A stretch of 64,000 bases of DNA from Davidsoniella eucalypti. Lineage: Eukaryota > Ascomycota > Sordariomycetes > Microascales > Ceratocystidaceae. Made by a program: the position numbers and the translations under genes. Below the pieces are notes generated by a model. The model was not told the DNA's origin. It did not search any database and was given only the letters and a program-made list of their open reading frames with translations. The DNA lies in contig RMBW01000047.1 in assembly GCA_004009845.1 (NCBI GenBank), forward strand, positions 124,001 to 188,000, given 5' to 3'. Shown piece by piece: positions 52,429-64,000 of the stretch (position 1 is its first letter; each line of letters begins with the position of its first letter).

Positions 52429-54213
52429 AGTGTCGAAGATGTGCAGCGCTGGACTGCGCTAAGCGTGAGAATCGAGGAGGCGGCGAAGTTTGTAGGAGAG
52501 ACGAGATCGCGTTCTCCTCTTCCTCTGCCGTCACGGAGACGATCGACAGAGACAAGGGCGAGAGAGAAAATGCTTGGGCGATTGGTAGGTTGGTAAGTAG
52601 CCGGCGGCAGGCTACAAGAGCGCCATGAGGACTAATTGTATTGTCGTCAGTTGACCAGAATGATGTTGATGTCGTTGCGGTGCAGTTGGTCCGAAATATG
52701 ATATGGCGATATGCAATGCAGACGAGCTTCGGATACGACGGAAATGCAGGTCGCAACAGGACCGGTCGAGTTCGATGACGAATAAATGCGAGTCCGCTGC
52801 TAAATTGCTAAAAGGCTGGTTTGCGAGATTCTGCAGGGCGCAGTTTTTCCGCAGCTGGGCGAAAACCAAATCGAGCCGCCTAATTCGATGTGCAGCTGAT
52901 GATAATGATGATAATATGTATATATATATTTTTGTTCTTCCAAAGACAAGCTCACAGTTCAGGAAAAAAAATAAAAAGGAAGAACGGAATACGTGGTCTG
53001 GCAATGGCAGAATTGAGCAAATGAGGTTCACTTTCGCTGGTTGATTCAATGGGACTTCAATGGGGTCTCCAGTGTTTAGTGTTTGGTAGAGTCGGCGATG
53101 CTGTGCTGAGGATATGGGAGAAAAGTGTCTCAGCACCGAAACACAGGCGGCAAATTAGAGGGAAAAGATACAGTCCGGTGTGTCAAACAAAGGACACGCG
53201 ACGCCGAAACAAAAGAGAAGAAAAAAACACATAAAAAAAGAACAGACTGGTAAAGCCAAAGGTTCAATCAATCGTCTTGACTTGCAATGGTGATGATGCT
53301 GTGTTGAAATTTACAGAGCCATTCGTCAGTCACAACAACAACAGCAGCAATAATCCCATGACCCAAAAGCTTGAAACCTAAAGGAGGAGACACTGTCAAA
53401 GTGGCGTAATTACGATGATTCCAGAATTTAATTTGATTGGTAGATTGGTAGGGCGATGAAGGAAAGACGAACGAACAGGAAAGAAGAAGAAAAAGTCTCG
53501 GCGCCTAGACTACAAACAGAAAGACCGACAATGACTAGATATCCAAAAGCAACTGTCGTTTCTGTCAGATTCAACGCCAACTTTGGCATACAAAAAGAGG
53601 GAGAAGAAAAGACAGTAAAGGACGAGGGCCAAGGTCTTCTACAAGTTAGATAGAAAATGCTAGGCTAACGCTAAACTAGGGGATGGATGGATAGAATGAA
53701 CGGGGATAAACAAGCTAATCTAATCTGAGATTCTCAAGGCTTGGCGGGGTTCAAAGCGACAAAGGAACCCAGCGTCTGAGTGTTCTGCTGTCAAAGCCAA
53801 ATATCGTGTATTCTTCATGCTCTGATTGTCTTATATACCGCAGGCTTTTCACTATTGGCAGAATCAGTCATTCAGTGCAATATGTACAGCTATATGCAAC
53901 CATGTTTAGTTCCAGACCGTTGGTCCAGGCTGCTGCTCCAGACGAAACAGCGCAAAGACATCCAACCAATACAGAGATACATATCAACGAGACTCCCCGT
54001 AGTCATCTTCCCAGCCGGCAATCGAAACCGAGCCTGCTTACAATTGTACAATGCGTTTTGGTCAGGCCAGGGTTCGGCGGCTGCAAGTCTCGGTTCTTTA
54101 TACGTATATGTATTCGTGCTAATACTGAAGGAAGATTGCAAAATAGCACTCATGCACATGCAATGGTTTGTATGCAGTGCTTTGGCCATGCACTTAAACC
54201 GCAGTTCTTTGTT
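52429..54213. promoter_or_regulatory. Upstream region of palH and adjacent intergenic DNA
   Basis: About 1.8 kb. The CT/GA-rich stretch near 52480-52580 (minus-strand view pyrimidine-rich) fits a promoter/leader. Several overlapping frames (52612-53136 minus, 53780-54283 plus) have no motif or splice support. Upstream ORFs in the palH leader are possible but not proven. Confidence 0.4.
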
Positions 54214-54346
54214 CTATTGCTCTATTGCGAAGTGGGTGGTGGCCGTTGACAGTTCGTCACGGGCCACTATCAGCAAGTTGTGAGTCTTCTGCTCCTCCTC
54301 GGTCAGTAAACTGGGATTGTTGGAGAGATCAGTTCGGTAGTGAGCA
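54214..54346 (-). other. Short coding-like stretch, possible terminal exon
   Basis: On the minus strand HYRTDLSNNPSLLTEEEQK continues THNLLIVARDELSTATTHF and stops at 54214-54216. The composition is protein-like (acidic amphipathic), with a TTTTGTTTCCTGTGCTCAC tract just upstream that lacks a clear AG acceptor. No start codon or partner exon was found to its right. It could be a gene end, a decayed exon or chance. Confidence 0.25.
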
Positions 54347-56104
54347 CAGGAAACAAAAAGAGAAAAGTGTTATTCTAACGACATAGCTTCATATTCCCCC
54401 GGTGTTTAAGAACTTGGCATCGTTCGTTGTGAGAAATTATCGCCTACGCCTGTGAAGCAAAGTCTACTTGTGTACTCTATTTTCTAGCGTAGCTTGCAGG
54501 GCCCGCCTGTTTTCTAAGGCTGTAATGATACATATTTAGGCCTGCCTTTTCGCTATCTCCAGGGGACCCACGCAGTATTTATGGCGAGGAGAACCCCATT
54601 TTCAGGGCTTAGACCCGGCTCGAGGAGAGCCTCAAGCTCTCTCCTCAAAAAAGATAGACTTCTCCAATCTGAGTCTCACTTATCACCGCAATCAATGTGG
54701 CTATGCTTCCCATACCTTGATGGTTACATTCTAATTAGACTACGTACGTCCTAATATATATGGCCGAACATGAAATGCTTACTAGTCTCTTCCTACAATT
54801 CCGGTCGCTTTTTTTTATAACTCGATGGCCTTTTTCTTCTCTTTTCTCGTACCAAGACGTCGTAGAACTTGTGGAGATGAAAAAGAACTTCTTTGTAGGA
54901 AGCCAAGCCTTTGGCGATCGATACTACTTCTCTTTTTTTGATTTTTTATCTCTTTTTTGCTGTAACAATTCCTAGACAAGTTCTCTTTTTTGCCTCATGG
55001 CTTGCGTTTGACGTTTCCACTAGTGATTAATCGAGTCTAATAATGACAAAGACGTATTTATGCTTGGTCTTTTTGGCTTTTCTATGCTTAGGACCGCCAA
55101 GATTTATACAAACATAGCTTATGCAATCATACCTACATACATATATATTTTGTGTACATGGGAACAAATACTTGATTAGGCAATATACTAGGCCAAAAAA
55201 GCACCAACAAACTCATAGTGTTCTAGCCATGCCCCTATTACCCATTATGCATGGCATCTTGACGTCCTTTTACACTACCTTGGTTTGGAAAATGTAGCTC
55301 ATTTAGATGTAGAAATGGGAATGTTTATCTAATGCCTTCTTCTTCTTAGCAACTAACCTTGATATTGATTTCTGAGCATTGTAATAAAAAAACATTGCAA
55401 AATATTGTCCCACTAGGGCTTAGTAGGGTTAATTTACGGGTTACGACAACCCTAATACATACGTAAAGTATGTATTAACCCTAAACTGACATGGCCTAGA
55501 TGATCGTAGCGTTCTTGACATGGCAAGCTTCACTTACACGAACTTCCTGAAATAGAAAGGTCCGACGCCGATGCAATACAATAGCCGTATCGTGGGCTAA
55601 GCGTGACAGTAATGCAAAGTAATATCGAGTGAATATGATAGATAAAAAGACAAGGACGCGGAGAATTGGAAACATCTATTGGAAACATATATAGACATAA
55701 AACATAATACATGAAAATAGGTAGAAAGAGAACAAAGCAAAAACTACAATATACATCTTTGAAAAATATAACAATAGGAAACACATTAAGTGCATGATCA
55801 ATATGCACACCATTCCTGATAACCTGGAGGGTCTACGAGTAGACTGACTGTACAAGCCAGGTTTGTCCCTCCTGTCGACATCATCTCTTCCTTACCACCC
55901 CATATTACAATCCATAGAATAGGGCCAGCAGGCTGTTTTCCATACCTGGATCACGACCATGCTTCCTTTTTAGACCATGTAAAACAAAACGACAAGTCAT
56001 CGTACTGACATATCCCAAAACAGCCCAAACACCAATAGACACTGCCACCTGTACACATATGCAAAAAGATGGCTGTAGCGTCCTCTTTTCTCTCTTCCTA
56101 TCTC
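54347..56104. other. Intergenic, AT-rich
   Basis: No supported gene. A small hairpin lies at about 55457-55479 (AATACATAC, loop, GTATGTATT) flanked by CCCTAA/AACCCTAA phrases. Confidence 0.35.
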
Positions 56105-56911
56105 TCACATGACAGTACACTTCGAGCCTATTGCGACCATGGCATGAGTGTACTCTAGTAATTTCTCCCAGGTCATATCTTCGGGCAATGAGAACTCGCC
56201 GTCCTTCCCCGAGAGAAGCACGCATGTGTACTTCTTATTCTCGAGCCGTCTACGGACATCTAGCGCTATGCGATCTGGCAGGCACATGACAACGATCTTG
56301 TTCCTCAACACCAACAAGAACTCATGTTCTCTATCGGGATTCAACGCCACGAAGGTGACATCTTTAGGCGGAGCCATCTTCAGCGCGCGTGCCAACGCAT
56401 CGTAGCGGCCATAGAGTTCCCATGAGGCATGACCACTGCGAGTCTTGATGTAGTATGCACCGCCGACACCGAGAGCCACTACGTCCAACTTGGCGTCGAC
56501 GACGATGGGCGTCATACGTCGACATACTTTCTCGTCTGCCCACTCGCTTAATGTAAGCGGCTCCTCCTGTGTCCAGGCTACATAGCTGCCGCGAGGCCCG
56601 AATATACAGCGTACATCTTCGAAGCGGTTGGCATCGATGAAAATACTGAGACGGTCGAGGCTGGTTTCGCTGGCGGGACTGGTTAGGTAGTTCATGCGTG
56701 ACCACTTCCAGTCTCGATAGTTGACGAAAACACTCTCCTTACAGTCGTGCCAACTCACACATGTGGTTTGCCAACTGTCGTCAAAGGCGCGTAGATGGTC
56801 CCCGGACGGTAGGTTATGGAAGGCGTCGTTGAAGCCGGTGCTTAGGAAGTAACGGTCATCACTTCGGAAGAAGAAAAAGAAACTGGGCGGTAGTGGGTTA
56901 ACAGATGGCAT
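56105..56911 (-). CDS. Conserved-looking hypothetical protein, 268 residues
   Basis: A single-exon frame starting MPSVNPLPPSFFFFFRSDDR. It contains GDHLRAFDDSWQTTCVSWHD, LSIFIDANRFEDVRCIFGP, VVALGVGGAYYIKTRSGHAS and VALNPDREHEFLLVLRNKIV, with many Trp, Tyr and Phe residues in a globular alternation. No signal peptide (the Phe run follows Pro/Ser and is short), no membrane helix and no catalytic motif is recognised. Codon composition is GC-rich relative to the flanks, and there are no disruptions over 800 bp, which supports a real gene. The function is unknown. Confidence 0.65.
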   Translation of the reverse strand: MPSVNPLPPSFFFFFRSDDRYFLSTGFNDAFHNLPSGDHLRAFDDSWQTTCVSWHDCKESVFVNYRDWKWSRMNYLTSPASETSLDRLSIFIDANRFEDVRCIFGPRGSYVAWTQEEPLTLSEWADEKVCRRMTPIVVDAKLDVVALGVGGAYYIKTRSGHASWELYGRYDALARALKMAPPKDVTFVALNPDREHEFLLVLRNKIVVMCLPDRIALDVRRRLENKKYTCVLLSGKDGEFSLPEDMTWEKLLEYTHAMVAIGSKCTVM

Positions 56912-59900
56912 GGTGAGAACTGTTGTTCTAGTTTGTTAGGCAAAGTATTAGGAAGCCGTGTCAACGTGCGGCACGGTCTCAGCTAGCCCAGAAACAAGTG
57001 TGGTATTCGTATAAGAGAGTAGAAGCTCTGGGTTATCCGAGCACCAGATGTGGCCAGAGTTTGGGTGCGGTAACGAAGCCACTTGAGCCAGGATCCTGGT
57101 TTGATGTGTTTCGACGTCGGCAGTAGCAAGTCTAGGCAGAGCTAACAGGCAAGGGAAACAAAAAGCTCCAAGTCTTTTGCTTTTGCAAAAATGCTAACGC
57201 TTCTGAGGCACAGGCTGAAATCGAAGCAGAGCGTCGATATGCACCTTTTTTGATATGTTTTTCGTCTGAGTCTTCTATATTTAGACGTGCCAGAATGTTA
57301 AGTAGTTGTGGGCTTGTATTGGTCTGGCTGATCGTCAGAGTCCCGAGCGCGTTTCAAGTGGTAGGTTGGGCAAGCAAGGCTCTTCCTAAAAAAGAAAAGA
57401 GAGAAGAAAAAGCCGCGATGGACAAAACAGGATGCCAAGGCCCGGACGGTCTTTGCTGCAAACTGATTCGAGATTGAGAAAAGAAAGAATGCAAGCGGAG
57501 TAGCGTATGGATGTTACTATCATATCATGAGAATTTTGATACTTGGTGTTGCTAGGGATCTTTTTCTATTGAAAGCTGGACACGGCAGAAAAAAAGGCAA
57601 TAAGGAATCGAAAGAAAAGAGAAAGAGAGGGAAGATTCGACGCTGGAGCGAGGACCTCAAATAGAAAAAGAGTCTGTAAAAAAAAGCGAGGCTGCGTCTG
57701 CAGGCTCTTGTAATTCGACAACACCACCCCTTGCTTCTGCTCTTGTAGCAGCTTCTTTATGTGACTTCACTGCTGCGGATTTATGACTTAGACTAATTTA
57801 GCTGTCCTATATAGGCCAATAGCTAAGCGGGTTATAGTGAAGCTAAAGGAAAAAAAAATACCAGCCTTTTTCTTTTTCTATCTGTTGCTTTTGTTTTGTT
57901 CAGCTAGTTGGGAACACGAGAACAAACATGACTAAACTAACGAACCTCTATGATCACTTTTTGGCTTGGGCCAGAGCGGTCTATGATTTGCTCTGCTATT
58001 GTCTGCTTTGAGTCTTTGGCTATAGAAGCCGCTAGATCCCATATGACGAAATAAGAAGATAAATAATTGTCGTTTGATGGGGGCCTCACTAAATGACAAG
58101 CAGAATCCATCAAATGCAAGTACAATGTTACTAAGTATGTATAATGTAGTTTGCGTCCTGCTTCTAGCTGATAACATAGTATTTTATGCAGCTAGTAACA
58201 TGAGGCTTTAATCGCCCACATTGCTCTTGCTGGGTCACTTGTGCGCTTGTACCTGGTGATATGGAACGAAGATATATGTGACCTGGCTATGCAGTACATA
58301 CAGTTATTTAAGTCTATGTACTGTAGACACAGACATTCTTGAGTCTCACAAACTGTCTCCCGTTTTGATCTTGGTGTTTCTCCGCCCCAATCCTAAGTCC
58401 GGCAAGATGGAAGATAATATTTGTACTATGTATAGACCTTGTGGTGAAAGGGTGGGTGTCAGGCCTGTGGATAATACAATGTGCATATATATCCTTCCAA
58501 CTAAAAGCTTCACCGTATTCTGTCATTCTCCCCCCATGCGTTTCTATCCCTTCTGCCACCGATCCTGTGTCCCGCCATTGTTGAGGTGACCAGGGCTGGA
58601 CTTCTAGGCGATTATCTGGCCATTTCATAGCAGTAACTTGAGAACAGTATGCTGTAACAGTGTCTAGATTTAGCGGGGCAATTCTAGTGTTGTATTGAAG
58701 CATTTGTTGCCTTCTGGCCAAACACCATCAACTAACGTCTGATTGTATATGAAGAAAATTCAAAACTACTACGTAAGTCTATATGCTGAATCTTTTGTGA
58801 AGCAATTAGTATAGCTGTAGTATCGTGAATTTGTAAGCAATCTGCTCGTTTTCTTCGTTCTTCACCCCACGATTGAGGATCTTCCTTGTTCTTGATACCG
58901 ACTTTTGTTTACTTACAAATTGGCGCCATGCTGATACTAATATCTGCCGACTCAATCAATGCAACACCAGCTGAATATGACCTGCGGACTAGAGAAAATA
59001 AAGAACTAGTCAGCCTTCTTTTGTCTTAGCCACAAGAACCCAAGTGTCTATGAAGAAAAAAACTCATGCTGAAAAAAAGGCTGGCTCATTCTGTAGTAAG
59101 GAGTAAGAATAATATACTGCTTACTTTATACTATGGTTACTATATACTAGTATGTTGCAGTTTATGCATATAACGTGACTATGAATGCTCTGATGTTCGT
59201 TTATCGCCACTTGAAAGCTGTCGATAAAGCTATGTAGTGAGTCTGCAATATTGGAAACTGGCATTAATAAATTATATTGTAGGATCAATAACCCGACTTC
59301 TAGACTACCTACTATCACGATGATTTTGACTTCTTCAAGTAAAATTGTAGTAATAGAACTCTATAGAACATAACACATATTATACTTGGTTACTTATGGC
59401 CTGGTAACTTTGAGCATTGGGCCCAACTGTCACTGTTTTTGGGTTATAAATATGAAGGATAGTAATGTTTATTCTAGGAAACCTATTCTCTACTCTACAC
59501 CTACACATCGCAATGAACTAGCCCTTAAACGCCGCGTATACTCTGTTATTCAGTAGAACAACTCGCCATATTTGAAAAAAGAAAGAAAGAAAAAAAAAGA
59601 AACAAGAAACAATGTAAACTGAAAGAAATGAAAGCAGATAGTAAAACCGGAAAAAAACAAAAGACACAAAGTAAGGAAACCCCAGTCTCAAACTGGGTCG
59701 TCATCAAGTCATTTTTGCTAGTCGTCGTACAGACTAGGAGGGGAAAAGCACGAAAGAAATATTACCAGGAAATCAGGGTGAAAACAGCAGCTTTTCAGTT
59801 TGCTGTATCAAAAAAAAAGAATAAAAAAAAGAGAATCAAGATAGATCCTTCACTTACCGATAAACACCAATCACGACAGATAGCTGTTGGAACTTGAAAA

Positions 59901-59957
59901 TATAGTCGACAACGCTGTAGAGGCGGCCGAGCCTGCCAATGAAGAGGACGAGCGAAA
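56912..59957. other. Long intergenic region
   Basis: About 3 kb with no supported gene. It contains the upstream region of the 56.1-kb gene and A-rich runs (for example 57590-57620, 59575-59610, 59808-59832). Small frames at 57250-57477 and 58314-58721 have no supporting features. Confidence 0.4.
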
Positions 59958-62243
59958 CTAATCATCGCCGCTTTCTATGGTATGACCACGGAAATGAAGC
60001 TTGCAAGTCCACTCTCCAGAGAAATCGACTGCATGTCGGACTTTAATTCCCGCCTTTTTCCACACTGCAGTATCAAATCCGATGTCCACGATGAATAGGT
60101 TCCACTCATTGCCATCTGTGACAGTGCTACGCATAGTTTCCGGAGTTGTACCGAGAGCTAGTTCTTCCTCAGCATTGGGATTAATAGCCTCCATGAGACC
60201 CTTCTTTGGCGCAGCAATGGAAATAACGTAGCGAGGTTTGACGTATAGGGGGAGACCATCAACTATCGAGATTTTACCTGTCGACGGGTCAAGACCGGAT
60301 GGAATATCAAGGGAAATGACAAATCCAGGATCATTACTGACCCAATGTATCAATTCGTAGACTGTTGTTTGTTCGCCAGTCCGAAGCTCTTCAAACGGTA
60401 CAGTGAGTCCGAGAAGACCGTCAATAATCAGTGTCGACACAATGGGCTTACCGCTTTCTTTGGCAGAGCGATAGAGGTCGAACAGATCTTGTTTATCATA
60501 AACATGACCACCGTAGTTACGGAAAAGGCGGACTTGATGTCTCACGGAATCGATGAGAAGAGAGTCTCTATCAAGATCGACCACGCAAAGGATGACTTCC
60601 ATACCTTTGCATCGCAGCTGTCTGGCCGCTGCAATAGCGCGGGCGCCAGATTTGTTGTTTCCTGCTAATACCAAGACAACGCATTTCTGAATGAGGTCTG
60701 ACAGAGGATGCCCAGGATTAGAAACGCCAAGTCCGTGTCGTACGGCAGGATCTTCTAGAGTACGAATTGTAACTTCAGCTATACCACGAGCCGCGTTCTC
60801 AGTCAGAACAACTTCAGGCATCCCAAGTTCATTGATAGCAGTATTTTCCAGAGTCACCATCTGCAACGGAGACACTGCGTCGATATACCGATTTGAAGGG
60901 GAGAGATAGAAGCCTACGATGTGTTCCTTAAGCTAGGAAGAGATGTTAGTCGAAACGTATGCCTGAGGTAATACGTGGAACAACTTACCTGAGAACTGAC
61001 TCGACTGCTGGATTGAATTATTCCCGGAATAATACTAGGCTTTCGGGATGAGACTTGACGTGCGAGGCCAGACGGTCTAGTGTCATTCCGGCGTGAGGAT
61101 TTGATGCTTCGTCGATCCTCGATATGAACATCTGCTTCGCTGTTCCAGAAATCATCATGGGTTTTTGAGGTGGTAGACATATCTAGCACATTTTCGGAAT
61201 AGTGAAGGTTTTTCCCACCGGCGGTTCCAGGCTTTGTCTTGAGATTGTGATAGACTAGCCGTTCATCTTCGCGAATTGTATCACATCGATTAATCTCTTC
61301 GAATACCGTACGCTTATCAAATTTTGCCAGACCGCCTTCAAAATCAAACTCGTTCTTGTCGGTCAAATCACCTGATATCCAGCCATTTTCACCAGAATTC
61401 TTTGAATTCTTTTTGAGAGAAGCAAATGGCTGAAAGGATTGGGTGTCTTCAAGTAGAGGCGTATTGCGCCAGCCCTTACCACGTCCAGCACCACCACTGC
61501 TGTTCTGTTGAGTTTGCTGTGCCGGTTGCTGATCCTTTTTGCGACGCTGACGGGCTAGTCGACTTTCTCTAGTGTGAGACTTGGCTACAGTTAAGCCATC
61601 CTGGGTCTTGGAAGCGGTATCAACCTCAATGTTAGACATTTCCTGCTCAAGGCCCGATAACTCGGCTGCTGTGGCAGGGGAGTTCAAGAGATGTGTAGGG
61701 CGAGGCGAGTTGAAAGAAGAGACAGATGTAGTCGGCACATGGGTTCTTGGTAGTGGTGACGCAGTGACGACTGACTTGCGTTTCTTTTCGATATCGCTTC
61801 CGGAACGAGTAGACGACGTCGGCCGTCCAAGACTGACGATGGCGGGGTCAACAAAAGCTTGTTGTGACACAGGTTTTGCGACCGTTGCCGGTAACTTTGG
61901 GGGGACTACTTTGGTGGGTGATACAGAAGAGGATGGGGCGCTGAGTGCCGGCGACACAATGGATGGTATAGAGAGTTTCAAGACTTCGACATTCGAAACT
62001 TCGCGAATCGAGATGTTGATACTTGGAACGCTGCTAGGCCGAGGACCGAGAATTGTCACTATGGAGAGGTTTATGTGAGTGTTTGGTTTTGATTGATGGA
62101 TAGATAGCTATGGGATGATACTTACCATTGCTGAGATGAAGACTCTCGCCAGGTGTGGCGTGGGTAATCTTGCCTTGGACTTGCAGACCCGGAGGGTTAT
62201 GGAAGGTCACAAGGACCTGCAAGCCAACAAGTGCAGCATCCAT
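59958..62243 (-). CDS. EDC3: EDC3, enhancer of mRNA decapping
   Basis: Three exons: 62243-62126, 62058-60989 and 60932-59958, total about 720 residues. The introns (67 and 56 bp) have donors GTAAGT, acceptors CCATAG and CCTAG, and an ACTAAC branch in the second; phases agree. Exon 1 gives the Lsm-like domain (MDAALVGLQVLVTFHNP, LQVQGKITHATPGESLHL). A disordered stretch follows, then the FDF motif KNEFDFEGGLAKFDKRTVF (about residue 275), which binds the Dhh1/DDX6 helicase. The YjeF-N Rossmann domain (about 415-650) has AARGIAEV, VVLVLAGNNKSGARAIAAAR and IIDGLLGL and mediates dimerisation. It acts in P-bodies with Dcp1-Dcp2. Identification is strong. Confidence 0.92.
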
Positions 62244-63685
62244 GATGTGCGGGCAGCAGAATCGCTGATCCTCAATAGGGTAGAAGTCCCTACGTTTTCA
62301 ACAAAAGATGTTAGCCAACTTGAACTCAGCATGCATGTAAACAGGCCCAACGGCGAGTCGTGGCGATTCTTGTAGTAGCTAAGGTCTCAGGGCCAATATG
62401 ACATCATGAGAATGAGCTGCTCAGCTTATCGGCAAGACATGCTAAGAGAGAAGTGGCCTAGTTGTATGTGGATGGCCCATGGGTCGACCTATCGTTGTCG
62501 CATCTCATAGGCGATGTTGCGACAAGATGCAGGTGCTGTGTGGCATCTACATGTGGCAGCATTGGAAGGCCAATCATAGGGCGCACCGTAGTTTGGGTGG
62601 CATCTTATGCAAGCGGGAGAAAATCCTATCGGGGACAGCCCAGTAGGTAGATGAAATCGGCAGCAAACAAACTTACTTTCAAATCGTATTAAGTGGTGCG
62701 TATACGGCCAGTCGTGATAATAATGGTTCTTTAGGAGGTTGAAAGAAGAAGAAAGAAGGAAGAAAAAGAAAACACGATACTGCAGGCTCCCGACTTACTA
62801 TGTCTGGAAGCCGCTGAAACGTCGAGGAAAGAACATCAAATTCCGAAATGGTAGACGATGACACAAATGAAAGAATGAAAGGGCACAAGGCGCAAAGACC
62901 CCTAAACCCACTGTAAGCTAGCCAAACACTCAATTGCTTATCGATAGTGGAGTTAAGGAGCTACACGTGACCGCGCGTCGCCAGCTTGTGTTACAAAGCT
63001 CGACTTAGAGCTACAGGGGTCTAATGATTTCCTCGCGACTGCTTGCTTAAGCCTTGGCATTCAGTGACTTCAGCATGGAATCAATTATCGTTTATGTTGT
63101 ACGTATCGCTTGATGATGGTCAGTTATGAAGCTGTAGAAAGTGCAATTGAACTTGCTAGTCTATATAAGAAGCCATAAGAATGGTAAATAGTTGACCATC
63201 ACTAAGACAAGTCTCAGCCCTATTGAACCTATGAACTGTATAAAGTATTTTAACAATGAAAGTTGGCATGCACATGATCATAGTGTAAGATAGAACGCAA
63301 CTGACAAACTTTGTTATGGCTTGTTGGAATCAAAGAAAAGTCAAGTCTTGTGCAATGATACTATACGGCAGCATACTATGTGACTCGACGAAGTATAAGA
63401 GCACCCTCAATATTTCAAACTTCCCACCTGATATATCAACACCGAAAAGGGACATATCTTCAAAGTTAGCTAAAAAGGGACGAAAAAAAGGTCAGAACAG
63501 AGTTGCTACATGATATCGATAACAAGAAAATACATCGAAATATTCACCAAGCAAAGTATAATAAGTAATGGAAGAATAGCATAGATTTGTGATAAATGGA
63601 CATGTGCATGGAAAAGAAAACGTGTGTTGTGTCTTCGGTTAAATATAAGACATGGATAATGAAATTAAAGAACTTGACCCTCGAA
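62244..63685. promoter_or_regulatory. Upstream region of EDC3 and 3' flank of PIF1
   Basis: About 1.4 kb without a supported gene. A GA-rich run at 62735-62770 and AT-rich sequence toward 63.6 kb. Small frames on both strands lack support. The EDC3 promoter is presumed in 62244-62900. Confidence 0.4.
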
Positions 63686-64000
63686 CTAGGGAGCTGGCGA
63701 CTTTTTGAAAACATCAGTGATGTGTGATTGCTGTCCCTTCTTAGCAACATCTACTGAATAGAGCATATTGTAGAAGGCCGTGACCTTGGGATGTGCCATG
63801 ACCTTTTGCTTGGTGAAGCCGAGAACTTGTAGTCCGGCTTGACTAGTGGCACGACTGAGGGCTACATATGCTTGGCCCTTTTCGAAGATCCTGCTAAGAT
63901 CCACAGACACACGATCTAGTGTTTGTCCCTGGGCTTTATGAATGGACAAAGCCCAGGCAAGAATAAGAGGAACTTGGCTACGTGTAGCCTGAACCTCACC
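63686..64000 (-). CDS. PIF1: PIF1 5'-3' DNA helicase, C-terminal end, cut by window edge
   Basis: The open frame enters from the right edge and reads SQVPLILAWALSIHKAQGQT, then FEKGQAYVALSRATSQAGLQ and VMAHPKVTAFYNML, stopping at 63686. WALSIHKAQGQT and AYVALSRA are helicase motifs V and VI of the Pif1 family; the K-V-M-A-H-x-K-V tail is typical of the cellular Pif1 rather than the Helitron helicase. It resolves G-quadruplexes and acts at telomeres and in mitochondrial DNA maintenance. About 105 residues are visible. Confidence 0.85.
   Translation of the reverse strand, partial: GEVQATRSQVPLILAWALSIHKAQGQTLDRVSVDLSRIFEKGQAYVALSRATSQAGLQVLGFTKQKVMAHPKVTAFYNMLYSVDVAKKGQQSHITDVFKKSPAP

Noticed and set aside
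63686..64000. Helitron helicase linked to the palindrome at 40 kb
   Set aside because: The visible end has the K-V-M-A-H-x-K-V signature of cellular Pif1, and no Rep (HUH) domain is seen. The palindrome is 24 kb away.

Overview
The window is nuclear DNA of a filamentous ascomycete (Pezizomycotina-like); I cannot place the species. The evidence is short introns of about 60-70 bp with GTAAGT/GTRNGT donors, CTAAC-type branch sites and TAG/CAG acceptors, a PalH pH sensor, an EDC3 decapping activator, a full-length ABCC (MRP-type) transporter, and fungal transposon families (Tad1-like LINEs, Copia, Fot1/pogo). One 155-bp intron is also predicted.

Layout. Positions 1-5.0 kb are an ordinary divergent pair: an aminotransferase running off the left edge (minus) and a long disordered protein with gamma-ear-type motifs (plus). 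Positions 5.0-42 kb are an accessory, repeat-rich block. It holds an imperfect inverted duplication (5.5-11.36 kb) around a degenerate gene that joins a PD-(D/E)xK-like segment to a kinase-like segment. A second copy lies at 32.46-35.46 kb, and both copies carry a convergent, stop-riddled minus-strand gene trace. The block also contains LINE ORF1 (11.4-12.7 kb), a small spliced gene (13.3-13.7 kb), a secreted protein (15.5-17.5 kb), a broken LINE (20.2-23.3 kb), a GC-rich zinc-finger-like gene (24.4-25.4 kb), a gene-poor stretch with degenerate tandem repeats (25.5-32.4 kb), and a cluster of LINE, Copia and Fot1/pogo remnants with internal deletions (35.6-41.6 kb). Two tRNA-headed SINE copies share their tail with the 3' end of the LINE at 20.2-20.4 kb. 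A fragment resembling a replication factor C subunit sits at 41.7-42.05 kb.

Positions 42.9-64 kb return to host genes, all on the minus strand: the ABCC transporter, PalH, a conserved-looking hypothetical protein, EDC3, and the C-terminal end of a PIF1 helicase at the right edge. Their intergenic spaces of 1-3 kb are AT-rich and show no convincing further genes.

The most interesting material is the nuclease-like/kinase-like repeat locus with its unrecognised convergent partner, the LINE/SINE pair with a shared tail, and a perfect 30-bp GC-rich palindrome at 40.02 kb. Several stop codons in the repeats are C-to-T changes at CpA (or TGG to TGA), as expected of repeat-induced point mutation (RIP). 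All assignments are from reading the sequence; no database search was run.
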